From positions 62,001 through 126,000 of the forward strand of contig NZ_JAEUMO010000010.1 of assembly GCF_016793285.1 (NCBI RefSeq): 64,000 nt of DNA, in the 5' to 3' direction. The notes under the pieces were generated by a model. The model was not told the origin of the DNA, searched no databases, and was given only the letters and a program-made list of their open reading frames with translations. The position numbers and the translations under genes were made by a program. Shown one piece after another: positions 15,635 through 23,895 of the stretch. Source of the DNA: Phenylobacterium sp. (GTDB lineage Bacteria > Pseudomonadota > Alphaproteobacteria > Caulobacterales > Caulobacteraceae). Every line of letters begins with the position of its first letter. Position 1 is the stretch's first letter.

Positions 15635-16303
15635 CTAGCGGGTCCGTTGCCGGTCCCGCGGCCGCTGGGATTCCTGCACGGCCTGAGCCCGGGCGACATC
15701 CACGGGGCGAACCCGAACACCCTGCTCCAGCAAAGACGCCAACCGCGCGCGGGCCGCCGACAGGATTCGGTCCTGGGCCGGCCGGTCGCCGACCCGCGCC
15801 CGCACCACCGCCTCGACGATGCGCATATTGCTACGACCCGCCGCCGCGTTGGCCCGTGTCTCTCGATCTCCCCGCTCCGGTCGCTCGTCAGCGGTGCGGG
15901 CGGCTCTTCGCGCCAGCGCCGCTTGCCGCCTCTCCAGGTCCTGGCGGTCCCGCTCGGTCGGCTGATAGCCGCGCACCTCCAGGCCAAGGGCGCTGGCCGT
16001 AAGCCACGCCTCGCGTCGGAAGTCTTTCTCGCCATGGACCACGACGACGGTCCAGCCACGATGCTGGGCGACCGCCGCCATGTCGCGGATGGCGTTGGGG
16101 TCGGACCTCGGGGTCACCAGCCGAGCCCCCAGGTCGCGGAACGTGGCCGTCTTGATCTGGGCGTCGGCGTAGAAGCCGAGCCCTGGGCCGCCCCGCTCGT
16201 CGAGGTAGTACCGGCGCAGCACGGGGACCGGCGCATCGCCCTTGTTGGTCGAGCGTCCCCGGCCCTCGCTGTCGATCTGATTGCGATCAATCTCATCGGG
16301 CAT
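15635..16303 (-). CDS. LPD7-type domain protein at the end of the virB operon
   Basis: A 222-residue protein. The core (YYLDERGGPGLGFYADAQIK, then TATFRDLGARLVTPRSDPNA, later IAQ-type helix AAVAQHRGWTVVVVHGEKDF and RREAWLTASALGLEVRGYQP) matches the LPD7 domain found in large polyvalent and relaxase-associated proteins. The rest is Arg-rich and probably contacts nucleic acid. GAGGAGG lies 6 bases before the ATG, and the gene overlaps the end of virD4 by 11 bases, so it is the last gene of the transfer operon. In other elements LPD7 is fused to the relaxase C-terminus; here it is separate. The role is presumably in DNA processing for transfer (inference). Confidence 0.7.
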   Translation of the reverse strand: MPDEIDRNQIDSEGRGRSTNKGDAPVPVLRRYYLDERGGPGLGFYADAQIKTATFRDLGARLVTPRSDPNAIRDMAAVAQHRGWTVVVVHGEKDFRREAWLTASALGLEVRGYQPTERDRQDLERRQAALARRAARTADERPERGDRETRANAAAGRSNMRIVEAVVRARVGDRPAQDRILSAARARLASLLEQGVRVRPVDVARAQAVQESQRPRDRQRTR

Positions 16304-18161
16304 AGTCGGCCTCCTCACGTGTCGCGGTGGCGTCGATGAAGCGTTCCATCCAGCCTTCGACCTCTGCGTCCGTCGCGCCCTCGGCCGGCAGGGCCTCAAG
16401 CCCAGCCGCCTCCAGCGCCGGCGCCAGGAGGTCGAGGGTGAGGTCGTCCGGGTGCGGACGGGCTAAAGTCAGCGGCGCCGTCGGCGCTGGCGGGGCTGCG
16501 CCAATGGCGGGGTGGGCGGCGACGGTCGGGGGCGGGAGAACCCGCTTCAGGAACGCCTTCTCGCGCCAGTATTGGATCTTGCGGCCGCGCACCGGCGGCA
16601 TGCCGGCGCGCAGCAAAATGAGCTGGCTGGGATCCATCTGGATCAGCTCCTGCGGCATCATCAGCGCCCGCCGCTGGTCTGACTCCGTGGTGCTGCGCCG
16701 GCCGCCGGACAGCAGGGTTGGCCGGCTGCGGGAACGGCTGGAATATGTCCAGAAGCCCAACCGTTCGGAGAGGTCCTGGGCCACCTTCAGCTCCTTCGGC
16801 GCGAAGGCGATCTCCAGGCCGCAGTTGGCCATGATCTCCTCGGCCAGGTCCGGCCCGTACTCGGCGCGCAGCTGCGCCGGGCTCTGCAGGACCGGCAGCA
16901 GGCGCAGGCCGTAGCCGGCGACGTAGGAGAAGCCGTGGGCGATGACGGCGGCGTGGCCGAGCCGCGCGAACTCGTCCATCACCATGAGCACCTGGACGGC
17001 ATGCCGCTCAGCGGTTGGACGCTCCCGGGTGTTGAGGTCCACGAGCTGCTGCAGCAGCAGGTTATAGAGCGGCGCCACGCGGGCGAGGTTGTCCGGCGAC
17101 ACGCCGAGATAAAGCGACATCCGCCGCTCCCGCAGGTCACGCAGGTCGAAGTCGCTGGCGTTGGTCGCCGCGCAGACGCGCGGGTTGAGCCAGAGGTTCA
17201 TCCGGGCCGTGATGGTCTGCTTGATCGAGGCGAAGGTGTTTTCCGAGGCCGAGCAGAAATCGGAGATGGCGCTGACGCAGCCGTAGGACAGCGGCCGGCC
17301 GGCGTCGGCTCGCGCCCTCACCGCCTCGGGCAAGCGGCCGCGCGGCTCGCCGTGGGTCAGTTCACGATAGATGGCGCCCAGGCTGAACGGCAGCTCCGGC
17401 GTCTCGGCGACATAGGCGCCGACGCCGATCAGGCCCGTCCTGGCCGCCTCGGCCCAGAACGGATCGCCGTGCTGCGGCGGCGGGAACAGCATGACCGCGA
17501 GCTTCTGCAACTCGTCGAGCACGGCGATGGGATCGGCGCGGTCGATGTGGCCGAGCGGGTTGAACCGCGCCGTCCGGCCCTCCGGGTCGAGCGGATCGAA
17601 CAGCACGACCTCCTGCCCATGGGCCGCGCGAAAGCCGGCGCTGGCCTCCCAGTTCTCGCGCTTGACGTCGAGCACCACGACCGAATCCGGCCAGGTCAGC
17701 AGGTTCGGGATGACGACCCCGACGCCCTTGCCGCTGCGGGTCGGCGCATGCATCATGACGTGTTCGGAGCCGCCGAACACCAGCAGCCGGCCGCCCTTGC
17801 GGCCCAGCACGATGCCCTGGCGCGCCCGCAGGCCGGCGGACAGCAGTTCGCGCTCATCGGCCCACCGGGCGGCGCCGTGCAGCGGCGGCCGCAGGTTGCG
17901 CAGGACGCCGATGGTGACGACACCGGCGCCGCCGAGGACGGAGAGGAGCCCAATGCCAAGCCATTTGCGGACCTGCGGATCGTCGCGGAAGTACCAGAAC
18001 CAAGCCGGGACCTGAGCCGGGTCGATATCGGACGACAGGCGCCTCAACCCTGCCAGGGCGATGATGGCCGTGAGCCCGCCCAGCAGGGCGACGCCGGCTA
18101 TGGCCAGCGTGCCGACGTAGGCGGCTTTAAGCGGCCAGGGCGCGCTTGCGAAGCGGGTCAT
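16293..18161 (-). CDS. virD4: VirD4/TraG type IV coupling ATPase
   Basis: A 622-residue inner-membrane ATPase. Two N-terminal hydrophobic segments (residues 12-40 and 68-88) precede the catalytic part, with Walker A APTRSGKG (139-146) and Walker B VLMVMDEFARLG (391-402). It links the relaxase-DNA complex to the VirB channel and drives DNA export. GGAGG lies 6 bases before the ATG at 18161, which overlaps the end of virB11 by 35 bases; the good ribosome site supports this start. The C-terminal 90 residues are Pro/Ala-rich and variable. The gene is in line with virB1-virB11 on the same strand. Confidence 0.93.
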   Translation of the reverse strand: MTRFASAPWPLKAAYVGTLAIAGVALLGGLTAIIALAGLRRLSSDIDPAQVPAWFWYFRDDPQVRKWLGIGLLSVLGGAGVVTIGVLRNLRPPLHGAARWADERELLSAGLRARQGIVLGRKGGRLLVFGGSEHVMMHAPTRSGKGVGVVIPNLLTWPDSVVVLDVKRENWEASAGFRAAHGQEVVLFDPLDPEGRTARFNPLGHIDRADPIAVLDELQKLAVMLFPPPQHGDPFWAEAARTGLIGVGAYVAETPELPFSLGAIYRELTHGEPRGRLPEAVRARADAGRPLSYGCVSAISDFCSASENTFASIKQTITARMNLWLNPRVCAATNASDFDLRDLRERRMSLYLGVSPDNLARVAPLYNLLLQQLVDLNTRERPTAERHAVQVLMVMDEFARLGHAAVIAHGFSYVAGYGLRLLPVLQSPAQLRAEYGPDLAEEIMANCGLEIAFAPKELKVAQDLSERLGFWTYSSRSRSRPTLLSGGRRSTTESDQRRALMMPQELIQMDPSQLILLRAGMPPVRGRKIQYWREKAFLKRVLPPPTVAAHPAIGAAPPAPTAPLTLARPHPDDLTLDLLAPALEAAGLEALPAEGATDAEVEGWMERFIDATATREEADYAR

Positions 18162-19128
18162 ACCAGACCTCCGTCATGCGAAAGCGGCCATCGACCCGGC
18201 GCAGCTGCACCACGACGTCGACCAGCATGTGCAGCAGCGAGCGGATGTCGTCGCGCGCCAGATCCCGCCCGCCTTCGGACTCCTTCACCAGAAGGGTGAG
18301 TTGCTCGAAGGCCAGGGTGGCGCTGTCGGCGTGAATGGTGGTGATCGAGCCGGGATGGCCGGTGTTGACGTTGCGCAGGTAGAAGAAGGCCGTCCCGTCG
18401 CGCAGTTCCTGCAGCAGGATGCGGTCGGGCCGCATGCGCAGCGCGCTTTCCAGAAGCTGCTTAGCGCCGACCTTGGCGAGCCCCTGCCCGTCCTTGGCGT
18501 AGAGCAGATGGACGGCGTTGCGGTGCGGAACGGTCAGTTCGCGCGCGTCCTCGATGGTGAGCAGCCGCTCGCCGTCCGGGATCAGCCGCACCAGACCCTT
18601 GGCGAAGGTGGTCTTGCCCGAACCCGTGGCGCCGGAGATCAGGACATTGCGCCGGCTCTGCACGGCCAGCCGGAAGAAGGCCGGCCAGTCGCCCGCGTCC
18701 CGCAACGCCAGGAGTCGCGTCTCCTCGGCGGCGAGGTCGTTGGTCGCCAGGGTCACGTCGTCGAAGAGGCCATTGCGGGCGAAGGCGTCGAGATCGAAGG
18801 TCGTTTCGGAAGGCTTGCGCAGGGTCAGCGATAGCCGCTCGGCCGCCGGCGGGATGACGATCTGGCAGCGCTCGCCGCCCGGCAGCACCGTCGAGCAGAT
18901 CGGGGTTTCCGGGGTGACGTCCTGGGCGGTGAAGGCGGCGGCCGCCTTGGCCAGGGTCGAGAGCCAGGTCTCGGTCAGGTCCGGCGCGGCGCGCCATTCC
19001 CAGCCGCCCTCGCGTTCGATGCCCAGTTCACCGGAACGATTGACGACGACCTCCGTCACGCCGGCCGGCGCCAGGCAGGCCTGAAGCGGCTTCAGGTAGT
19101 GCTCCAGGACGGCGGTGTCGTGGGCCAT
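18127..19128 (-). CDS. virB11: VirB11 secretion ATPase
   Basis: A 333-residue hexameric traffic ATPase with Walker A GATGSGKT (166-173), an Asp box (LLTIEDARELTVP) and the GHPGSITTIHADSA motif typical of VirB11. It sits at the cytoplasmic face of the type IV secretion system and powers pilus assembly and substrate passage with VirB4 and VirD4. The ATG is 4 bases downstream of the virB10 stop, and the end overlaps virD4. Length is normal for the family. Confidence 0.94.
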   Translation of the reverse strand: MAHDTAVLEHYLKPLQACLAPAGVTEVVVNRSGELGIEREGGWEWRAAPDLTETWLSTLAKAAAAFTAQDVTPETPICSTVLPGGERCQIVIPPAAERLSLTLRKPSETTFDLDAFARNGLFDDVTLATNDLAAEETRLLALRDAGDWPAFFRLAVQSRRNVLISGATGSGKTTFAKGLVRLIPDGERLLTIEDARELTVPHRNAVHLLYAKDGQGLAKVGAKQLLESALRMRPDRILLQELRDGTAFFYLRNVNTGHPGSITTIHADSATLAFEQLTLLVKESEGGRDLARDDIRSLLHMLVDVVVQLRRVDGRFRMTEVWYDPLRKRALAA

Positions 19129-19132
19129 CGCC

Positions 19133-20266
19133 TCACCGCGCCCTCAAGCCGTAGACGCCCGAGAAGTCGAAGTCCTGGGCCACGAAGATCGACACCTCCG
19201 CCCCCTGCGCTTTGCGCAGGCTGGGCGGGATATTGATCGAGTTCTGCACCGCGATGCCGGCGGCGTCGGAGGGCAGCCGCGTGATGTTGGACCCATTGTT
19301 GGGCCCAGCGGCGGCATAGGCGGCATCGTCGACGATGCTCAGCAGCAGCGCGCCGCCGAAGCGGTCCCAGAAGTGGGTGTCGATCTCGCCGTCGAACCCG
19401 GCGCGCCCGACCGGGTCGGCGGCGGGAGACCCCAGGGCGATGGCGACGCCGGCCGGGGTGACGGCGCGCGTCCAGAGCACGAAGAGGCGCCGCTGGCCCT
19501 GGCGCAAGCTCGACCGGTACTCGCCAAGCACCTTCGTCCCCTTTTCCATCAGCACGACTGCGCCATTGTCCGACAGGACATCGCGCGGGATCAGACAGGT
19601 GACGTAGCCCGGCGTCGTGGTGTCCATCGCCGTCTGCAGGATGCAGGGGATGTTGGCCCCGGCGACGATCAGGAAGTTTCGGTCCGGCAACCGGGCCGCC
19701 CGAGACTGCCCGATCGACGATCCGCGCCGCAATTGATCCAGTTCGGTCGCTTCGCGCACCGGTCCGCCCTGGGCGGCCAGGATCGCGGGCAGCGCCGGCC
19801 CAGGACCGCCGTCGCCGCCCCGGCTATAAGCCAGGATCGGCGCGCCGCGGATGGCGCTGACCTCCGCCTGGCGACGGCTGACAGCGTCCGCCGCTGCCGC
19901 CGAACTCGCGCTCGCCGGCTGGATGGCCGGAACCTGGCCGGCTGCGCCGGTCGGCCCAAGGCTGGGCGCGGCACCGCCCGGCACCGCCAAGGTCGGCGAC
20001 GGCGTCTTCATCGCCGGCTCGAACGGAACGACCTGGCGGGCCGGCTCGTCGTGCTTGAGCTCGGCTTTCGGCTTCTCGTGACCCCAGGTGGCGGCCACGA
20101 ACACGCCGCACCCGGCCACGAGGGCGGCCAGCACGACGCCCTTGCCGGCCAGGCCATAACCCAATCGCCCCGCGATCGGCGAGATCGAGCGCTCAAACGC
20201 GGGCGGTGGGACGCGCTCTTCCCGGGGTGCGGGGCCTGCGTCGTGGAGATCGGCGGCATCGGTCAT
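19133..20266 (-). CDS. virB10: VirB10/TrbI core complex protein
   Basis: A 377-residue protein with a short cytosolic N-terminus, one transmembrane helix (about residues 36-57, GYGLAGKGVVLAALVAGCGV), a Pro/Ala-rich periplasmic linker, and a C-terminal beta-barrel domain with the family blocks SRAARLPDRNFLIVAGANIP and TPGYVTCLIPRDVLSDNGAV. VirB10 spans both membranes and senses ATP use. Its ATG overlaps the virB9 stop region (ATGA), so translation is coupled. Length and layout are normal. Confidence 0.93.
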   Translation of the reverse strand: MTDAADLHDAGPAPREERVPPPAFERSISPIAGRLGYGLAGKGVVLAALVAGCGVFVAATWGHEKPKAELKHDEPARQVVPFEPAMKTPSPTLAVPGGAAPSLGPTGAAGQVPAIQPASASSAAAADAVSRRQAEVSAIRGAPILAYSRGGDGGPGPALPAILAAQGGPVREATELDQLRRGSSIGQSRAARLPDRNFLIVAGANIPCILQTAMDTTTPGYVTCLIPRDVLSDNGAVVLMEKGTKVLGEYRSSLRQGQRRLFVLWTRAVTPAGVAIALGSPAADPVGRAGFDGEIDTHFWDRFGGALLLSIVDDAAYAAAGPNNGSNITRLPSDAAGIAVQNSINIPPSLRKAQGAEVSIFVAQDFDFSGVYGLRAR

Positions 20267-21114
20267 GGCTTGGACGCTCCCTGGTCGGTGCGCTGGACGT
20301 CGGCGGCGGCCGTGCCGGTCCCAGGATTGACGCCGTAGGGCTGATAAGCCTGGTTGTAGATGCAGAGCACATCGCGCCCTCGGCGCAGGCGCAGTTTGCC
20401 AACCACGGCATGGACCACGACGAATTCACCGCGCACGTCGAACGGGATCAGGCTTTCGGTTCCGCTCGCCTCCACCTGATAGATGGCCGGGACCTGCTGG
20501 TTGCCGGGGAAGCGCAGGACGGTGAAGCGGCCGTTGTCCGACACCTCAGACGGCTGAAGGGCGGTCGCGCCCTGGACGGCGTAGTTGAGGTTGCGACTAC
20601 CCTCGACCACTGCGCGGTCGAGCTTCAGCTCGACAATACGCCGCTCAAGAGCCGCCGCCTGACCGGTCAGGGCCGCAGCGGCCGCGGCCTTTTCGTCCTC
20701 GGGATAGCGAAAGCGCAGCCCAAAGACGGTGTCCGGCGTGTTGCGCGCCGAGGAGCCGGCGCGCGTCGACAGCTCGAAAGTGTAGTTGCGGGTCTCGCCG
20801 CCCCGGCTGGTCGTGACGATCAGATTGGTCGGCGGCCGCGCCGCCTTGGGCTTCACGAACAGGATGTTCTTCTCAGCCGCCACATCCCAGCCGGTGGCGT
20901 CGCCCACGGCGACATGCAGGATGGTTTCGTCGGCGCCGAGCAGGATCTGGGTCGCCGTGCGGAACACGCCGGTGATCTTCACGACCGCCCAAGGGTCATA
21001 GTCCACCACCTTGATGCGGGGGTCGGACGGTCCCGATTTGGGCGTGTCGAGTGCAAAGGCCGGCGAGGCGACGACCAAGGCCGCCACCGCCAGAAGGGCG
21101 ACGGGCGCTCTCAT
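20263..21114 (-). CDS. virB9: VirB9 core complex protein
   Basis: A 283-residue secreted protein with an N-terminal signal (MRAPVALLAVAALVVASPAF, cleavage after FA). The N-terminal domain (DPRIKVVDYDPWAVVKITGV) and the C-terminal block (FRFPGNQQVPAIY-type strand, then NQAYQPYGVNPGTGT) are typical of VirB9/CagX, which forms the outer-membrane core with VirB7 and VirB10. The frame is open upstream, but the ATG at 21114 overlaps the virB8 stop (ATGA) and gives a clean signal peptide. Confidence 0.92.
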   Translation of the reverse strand: MRAPVALLAVAALVVASPAFALDTPKSGPSDPRIKVVDYDPWAVVKITGVFRTATQILLGADETILHVAVGDATGWDVAAEKNILFVKPKAARPPTNLIVTTSRGGETRNYTFELSTRAGSSARNTPDTVFGLRFRYPEDEKAAAAAALTGQAAALERRIVELKLDRAVVEGSRNLNYAVQGATALQPSEVSDNGRFTVLRFPGNQQVPAIYQVEASGTESLIPFDVRGEFVVVHAVVGKLRLRRGRDVLCIYNQAYQPYGVNPGTGTAAADVQRTDQGASKP

Positions 21115-21785
21115 CGCACCACCTCCGGGTCCGCCCTGTAGCTGGTGACCTGGAAGCCGAGCGGATTGCGCAACCGGTCGGCCTCGCCCATCGGCGCCTT
21201 GGTGTAGGCGAAGGCGATGGTCGCGATCCAATCGCTCTCGGTGACCTGTTGGCTCTGGCGCACGATCCGGTGGAAGCGGACGTTGGCGACGCCTTCGGAG
21301 ACGAAGCTCACCGCACGGATATCGACCTGAGCCTCGCCGGCCGGGCCGTAGACCACCTGAGGGCTCTGCGGATTGGCGGGCCGGAAGGCGTCGCCCCAGC
21401 GCTGCTGCTCGGCGGGCGTCGACATGATCGAGACCTGGCGGAAGTTGGCTTCGGCGGCCGGGGCCAGCCAACCTTCCCGCGCGCGGACGTACTGGGCCAG
21501 GAAGTGCTTGGTGACCGCCTCATCGTAAGTCAGCGGCTTCTCGGACTTCAGCGCCGTCATGACATCGACGGCGCCGGTGCTGTGGTCCACGCGAACCACG
21601 AAGGGTTCGACGCTCTTCAGCGGCGCGAGCGCCGCCACCGCGCCCACGGCCACCGTCGCGACAATGGAGGCGAAGGCCGCCACGCCCCAGGCCAGACGAC
21701 GCGAGCGTTCGGCGCTGCGGAGCTGGTCGGCGTTCCAGCCCTTCGCTTCGGCGAAATAGCCCTTGAGATCGGTTTCGGCGTTCAT
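21111..21785 (-). CDS. virB8: VirB8 inner-membrane assembly factor
   Basis: A 224-residue protein: short cytosolic N-terminus, one transmembrane helix (about residues 32-54, LAWGVAAFASIVATVAVGAV), then a periplasmic NTF2-like domain with VEPFVVRVDHSTGAVDVMTA and YDEAVTKHFLAQYVRAREGW. VirB8 is a nucleation factor of the type IV secretion system. ATGA overlaps with the genes on each side show tight translational coupling. Confidence 0.93.
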   Translation of the reverse strand: MNAETDLKGYFAEAKGWNADQLRSAERSRRLAWGVAAFASIVATVAVGAVAALAPLKSVEPFVVRVDHSTGAVDVMTALKSEKPLTYDEAVTKHFLAQYVRAREGWLAPAAEANFRQVSIMSTPAEQQRWGDAFRPANPQSPQVVYGPAGEAQVDIRAVSFVSEGVANVRFHRIVRQSQQVTESDWIATIAFAYTKAPMGEADRLRNPLGFQVTSYRADPEVVR

Positions 21786-22024
21786 GCGAGACAGCTCCCG
21801 AACGACGTCGGCGAGGTGTTGGACGACAGGGTCTTCGGCTTGGCCGCCTCAGGCGCCGCCGGCGGCGCGGGCGGGACGCCCTCCGCCGGAACGGCCAACA
21901 CCGAGCCATAGGGATTGGCGGGACGCAGGTGTTTGCCGTCGCAAACGGCCAGCTTGCCGCCGCCGGTCGAGGCGCAGGCGGTGAGGGCCAAAGCGGCCAG
22001 GGTTGTCAGGATGGCGATGCGCAT
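21782..22024 (-). CDS. virB7: VirB7-like lipoprotein
   Basis: An 80-residue lipoprotein with a signal sequence and lipobox LTAC (MRIAILTTLAALALTACAST), followed by a short Pro-rich region with two further cysteines (AVCDG, GSCLA). VirB7 proteins are lipid-anchored in the outer membrane and stabilise VirB9. This one is longer than the usual 40-60 residues but is in the right place, between virB6 and virB8, with start and stop overlaps on both sides. A TrbK-like exclusion role is less likely because EexN is present. Confidence 0.75.
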   Translation of the reverse strand: MRIAILTTLAALALTACASTGGGKLAVCDGKHLRPANPYGSVLAVPAEGVPPAPPAAPEAAKPKTLSSNTSPTSFGSCLA

Positions 22025-22959
22025 CAGGCGCGACCTCCGGCAGGACGAATGGAGCCCCCGCCCCTTGGTGCGCTGCGGCTGGCTTCCTGCGGTCCCTGCG
22101 GCGCGCCCGCGCGAGGCACGCCGCTGAGCGAGGCGGCGTTGGCGAAGTCCGCCAGGCCGGCGCTCGCGCCTCCGGCGATGCCGGCCGCGATGGCCGGCGT
22201 CTGCAGGAAGAAGATCGCGCCGAGCAGGCACAGGGCGACGAACAGCAAGCCGCCGGCCATCGGATCGGAGCCGTCGATGCTGGCCCACTGCTGGGCGACC
22301 AGCGACAGGATGAGTTGGAAGATCGTGATGATCAGGGCGAACAGGACCAGGTAGTTCACGGCCTGGCTGAGCCAGCCGAAAAAGAACCGCCGGGTCGCAT
22401 CAAAGAGCGCGCAAGCGACGAAGATCGGGCCGAGCGCCACCAGCAAGGCCAAGGCGACCTTGGCGATCAAGACCACCCCGAAGCCGATGGCGGCCGCGAG
22501 CGCGCCGACGATGTAGACAACCGCGCTCAAAATGAGCGGCGCGAAGTTCACCGGGGTGGCCTTGTTCCAAATCTTCTCTGCGAGGTAGGCCGCGCGCGCG
22601 AAGAATTGGTCGAAGGCCGACCCGACATCCGGGACCCCTGCCCCGCTGATCGCCTGCGTCAGGGTATCGGGCAGGACGTGGAACAGCGGCTGGGTGACGT
22701 AGGTCGAATAGGCGACCGTGGTCGCCAGCATGTAGACGAACGCCAGCTTGAGGCTGCGCACCACAAAATCCATGAACGGCTCCTGGATCGTGCCGCGCAG
22801 GATCGCGAACCCATAGAGCAGGACGTAGAGCACCAGGGCGGCCCGCAGCGGGCCTGAGACCTGTGCCATGACCGAACTGGCGCGGTCGTTCAGGAAGACG
22901 TCGAGCTTGCTGTCGACGAAGCTGTAGGCCGGCTGGAAAATTTGGAAGGGCTCGGCCAC
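22024..22959 (-). CDS. virB6: VirB6/TrbL inner-membrane channel protein
   Basis: A 311-residue polytopic membrane protein with five to six hydrophobic helices (for example AALVLYVLLYGFAILRG, LAFVYMLATTVAYSTY, FGVVLIAKVALALLVALGPI) and the family's conserved Trp/Phe block ATRRFFFGWLSQAVNYLVLF. VirB6 forms part of the DNA path across the inner membrane. The C-terminal tail is Gly/Pro/Ser-rich and cytosolic. It lies 7 bases after eexN and overlaps virB7 by one base. Confidence 0.9.
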   Translation of the reverse strand: MAEPFQIFQPAYSFVDSKLDVFLNDRASSVMAQVSGPLRAALVLYVLLYGFAILRGTIQEPFMDFVVRSLKLAFVYMLATTVAYSTYVTQPLFHVLPDTLTQAISGAGVPDVGSAFDQFFARAAYLAEKIWNKATPVNFAPLILSAVVYIVGALAAAIGFGVVLIAKVALALLVALGPIFVACALFDATRRFFFGWLSQAVNYLVLFALIITIFQLILSLVAQQWASIDGSDPMAGGLLFVALCLLGAIFFLQTPAIAAGIAGGASAGLADFANAASLSGVPRAGAPQGPQEASRSAPRGGGSIRPAGGRA

Positions 22960-22966
22960 GACACCC

Positions 22967-23191
22967 TCAGAAGTTCTTCTTGTAAAGCTTCATTCGCTCA
23001 GCGCTTTCGGCCGCTGCGACGCCAGCCGTGGCGTTGACGCACTCCTGACCTCGATGTGAGCCGGCCGTGCAATCCGCCACGACCCGCTTGGCTTCATCGG
23101 GATGAGCCACGAAGTATTCCGAGCTTCGCGGCTCCGGTGAGCAAGCCGCCAAGCCTGCAATGGTGATTAGGAGTAACGGCAAGCGAGTCAT
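22967..23191 (-). CDS. eexN: EexN-type entry-exclusion lipoprotein
   Basis: A 74-residue lipoprotein with signal and lipobox LAAC (LLLITIAGLAACSPEP). The mature part, SSEYFVAHPDEAKRVVADCT followed by GQECVNA, matches EexN-family proteins, which sit between virB5 and virB6 on many conjugative elements and block redundant entry of the same element. Its ATG overlaps the virB5 stop. The location and two mature cysteines are as expected. Confidence 0.85.
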   Translation of the reverse strand: MTRLPLLLITIAGLAACSPEPRSSEYFVAHPDEAKRVVADCTAGSHRGQECVNATAGVAAAESAERMKLYKKNF

Positions 23192-23895
23192 TGAAAGCTG
23201 CTCCGGTAAATGGCCATGCGAGAGGCGCTTTCGGCCTTGGCTCGTTCTTGATCGCGCTGGACGCGCAAACGATCCTCGGCGGCCTGCGCCATGGCGATAC
23301 CTTGCAGCCGCATCTGGTCGTTGGCGATCATCGCTTGCTCGGTCGTGGCGCGGGCCTGGAGGTCCATCACCGCCCGGGCGTTGGGCGCGGTGTCGATGGC
23401 CGCCTGGAGGTCCTTCAGGCCTTCCAGCCGTTGGGCGCCCGCGTCTGTCACGCTCTGACCCAATGCCAGGTCGCGGGCCGCACGCTGGCCCGCCGCCTCC
23501 AGATCCGCGCCAAGCGGATCGTCGGCCGGAGCCGTCCAGAGGCGATTGGCCGAACGGATCGCGTCCGCCTTCGCCCCGATAGCGCCCAGCGCCGAGAAAT
23601 CGCCCTTCGCGGCCGCACTGAACGCCGAGGTGTCGGGGAGGAAGGATCGCAGGGACGGCACACCGAGCGCGCTGGCGATCTTGCTGACACCGGAGGCGTC
23701 GTTGAGGCTCGAAAGCAGCTGCTGACCCTGACTGACCTGGGTCTTCATCTCGTTGAGCTGGTTCACCGCCGTCGTCGCTTGCTGGATCAGCTTGGCGTAG
23801 CTGGCCGCGTCATAGACCGCGAGTTGAGCGTGGGCGGATGAGCCGCCCATGCAAACCGCGCCCGCCAGGGCGATAGGGATCAAGCGCCGCTTCAT
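23188..23895 (-). CDS. virB5: VirB5 minor pilus protein
   Basis: A 235-residue secreted protein with a signal peptide (MKRRLIPIALAGAVCMGGSS, cleavage after AHA) and long helices (ASYAKLIQQATTAVNQLNEM, then KTQVSQGQQLLSSLNDASGV) typical of VirB5/TrbJ. It forms the pilus tip and helps contact recipient cells. The ATG at 23895 overlaps the virB4 stop and gives a clean signal; the longer frame upstream was not used. Confidence 0.9.
   Translation of the reverse strand: MKRRLIPIALAGAVCMGGSSAHAQLAVYDAASYAKLIQQATTAVNQLNEMKTQVSQGQQLLSSLNDASGVSKIASALGVPSLRSFLPDTSAFSAAAKGDFSALGAIGAKADAIRSANRLWTAPADDPLGADLEAAGQRAARDLALGQSVTDAGAQRLEGLKDLQAAIDTAPNARAVMDLQARATTEQAMIANDQMRLQGIAMAQAAEDRLRVQRDQERAKAESASRMAIYRSSFQ

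Noticed and set aside
15624..15665. Two GCGGCCGC octamers 34 bp apart near the LPD7 stop
   Set aside because: Each is self-palindromic and GC-rich; a hairpin is possible but there is no T tract, and one copy lies within the coding sequence. Not enough for a terminator.
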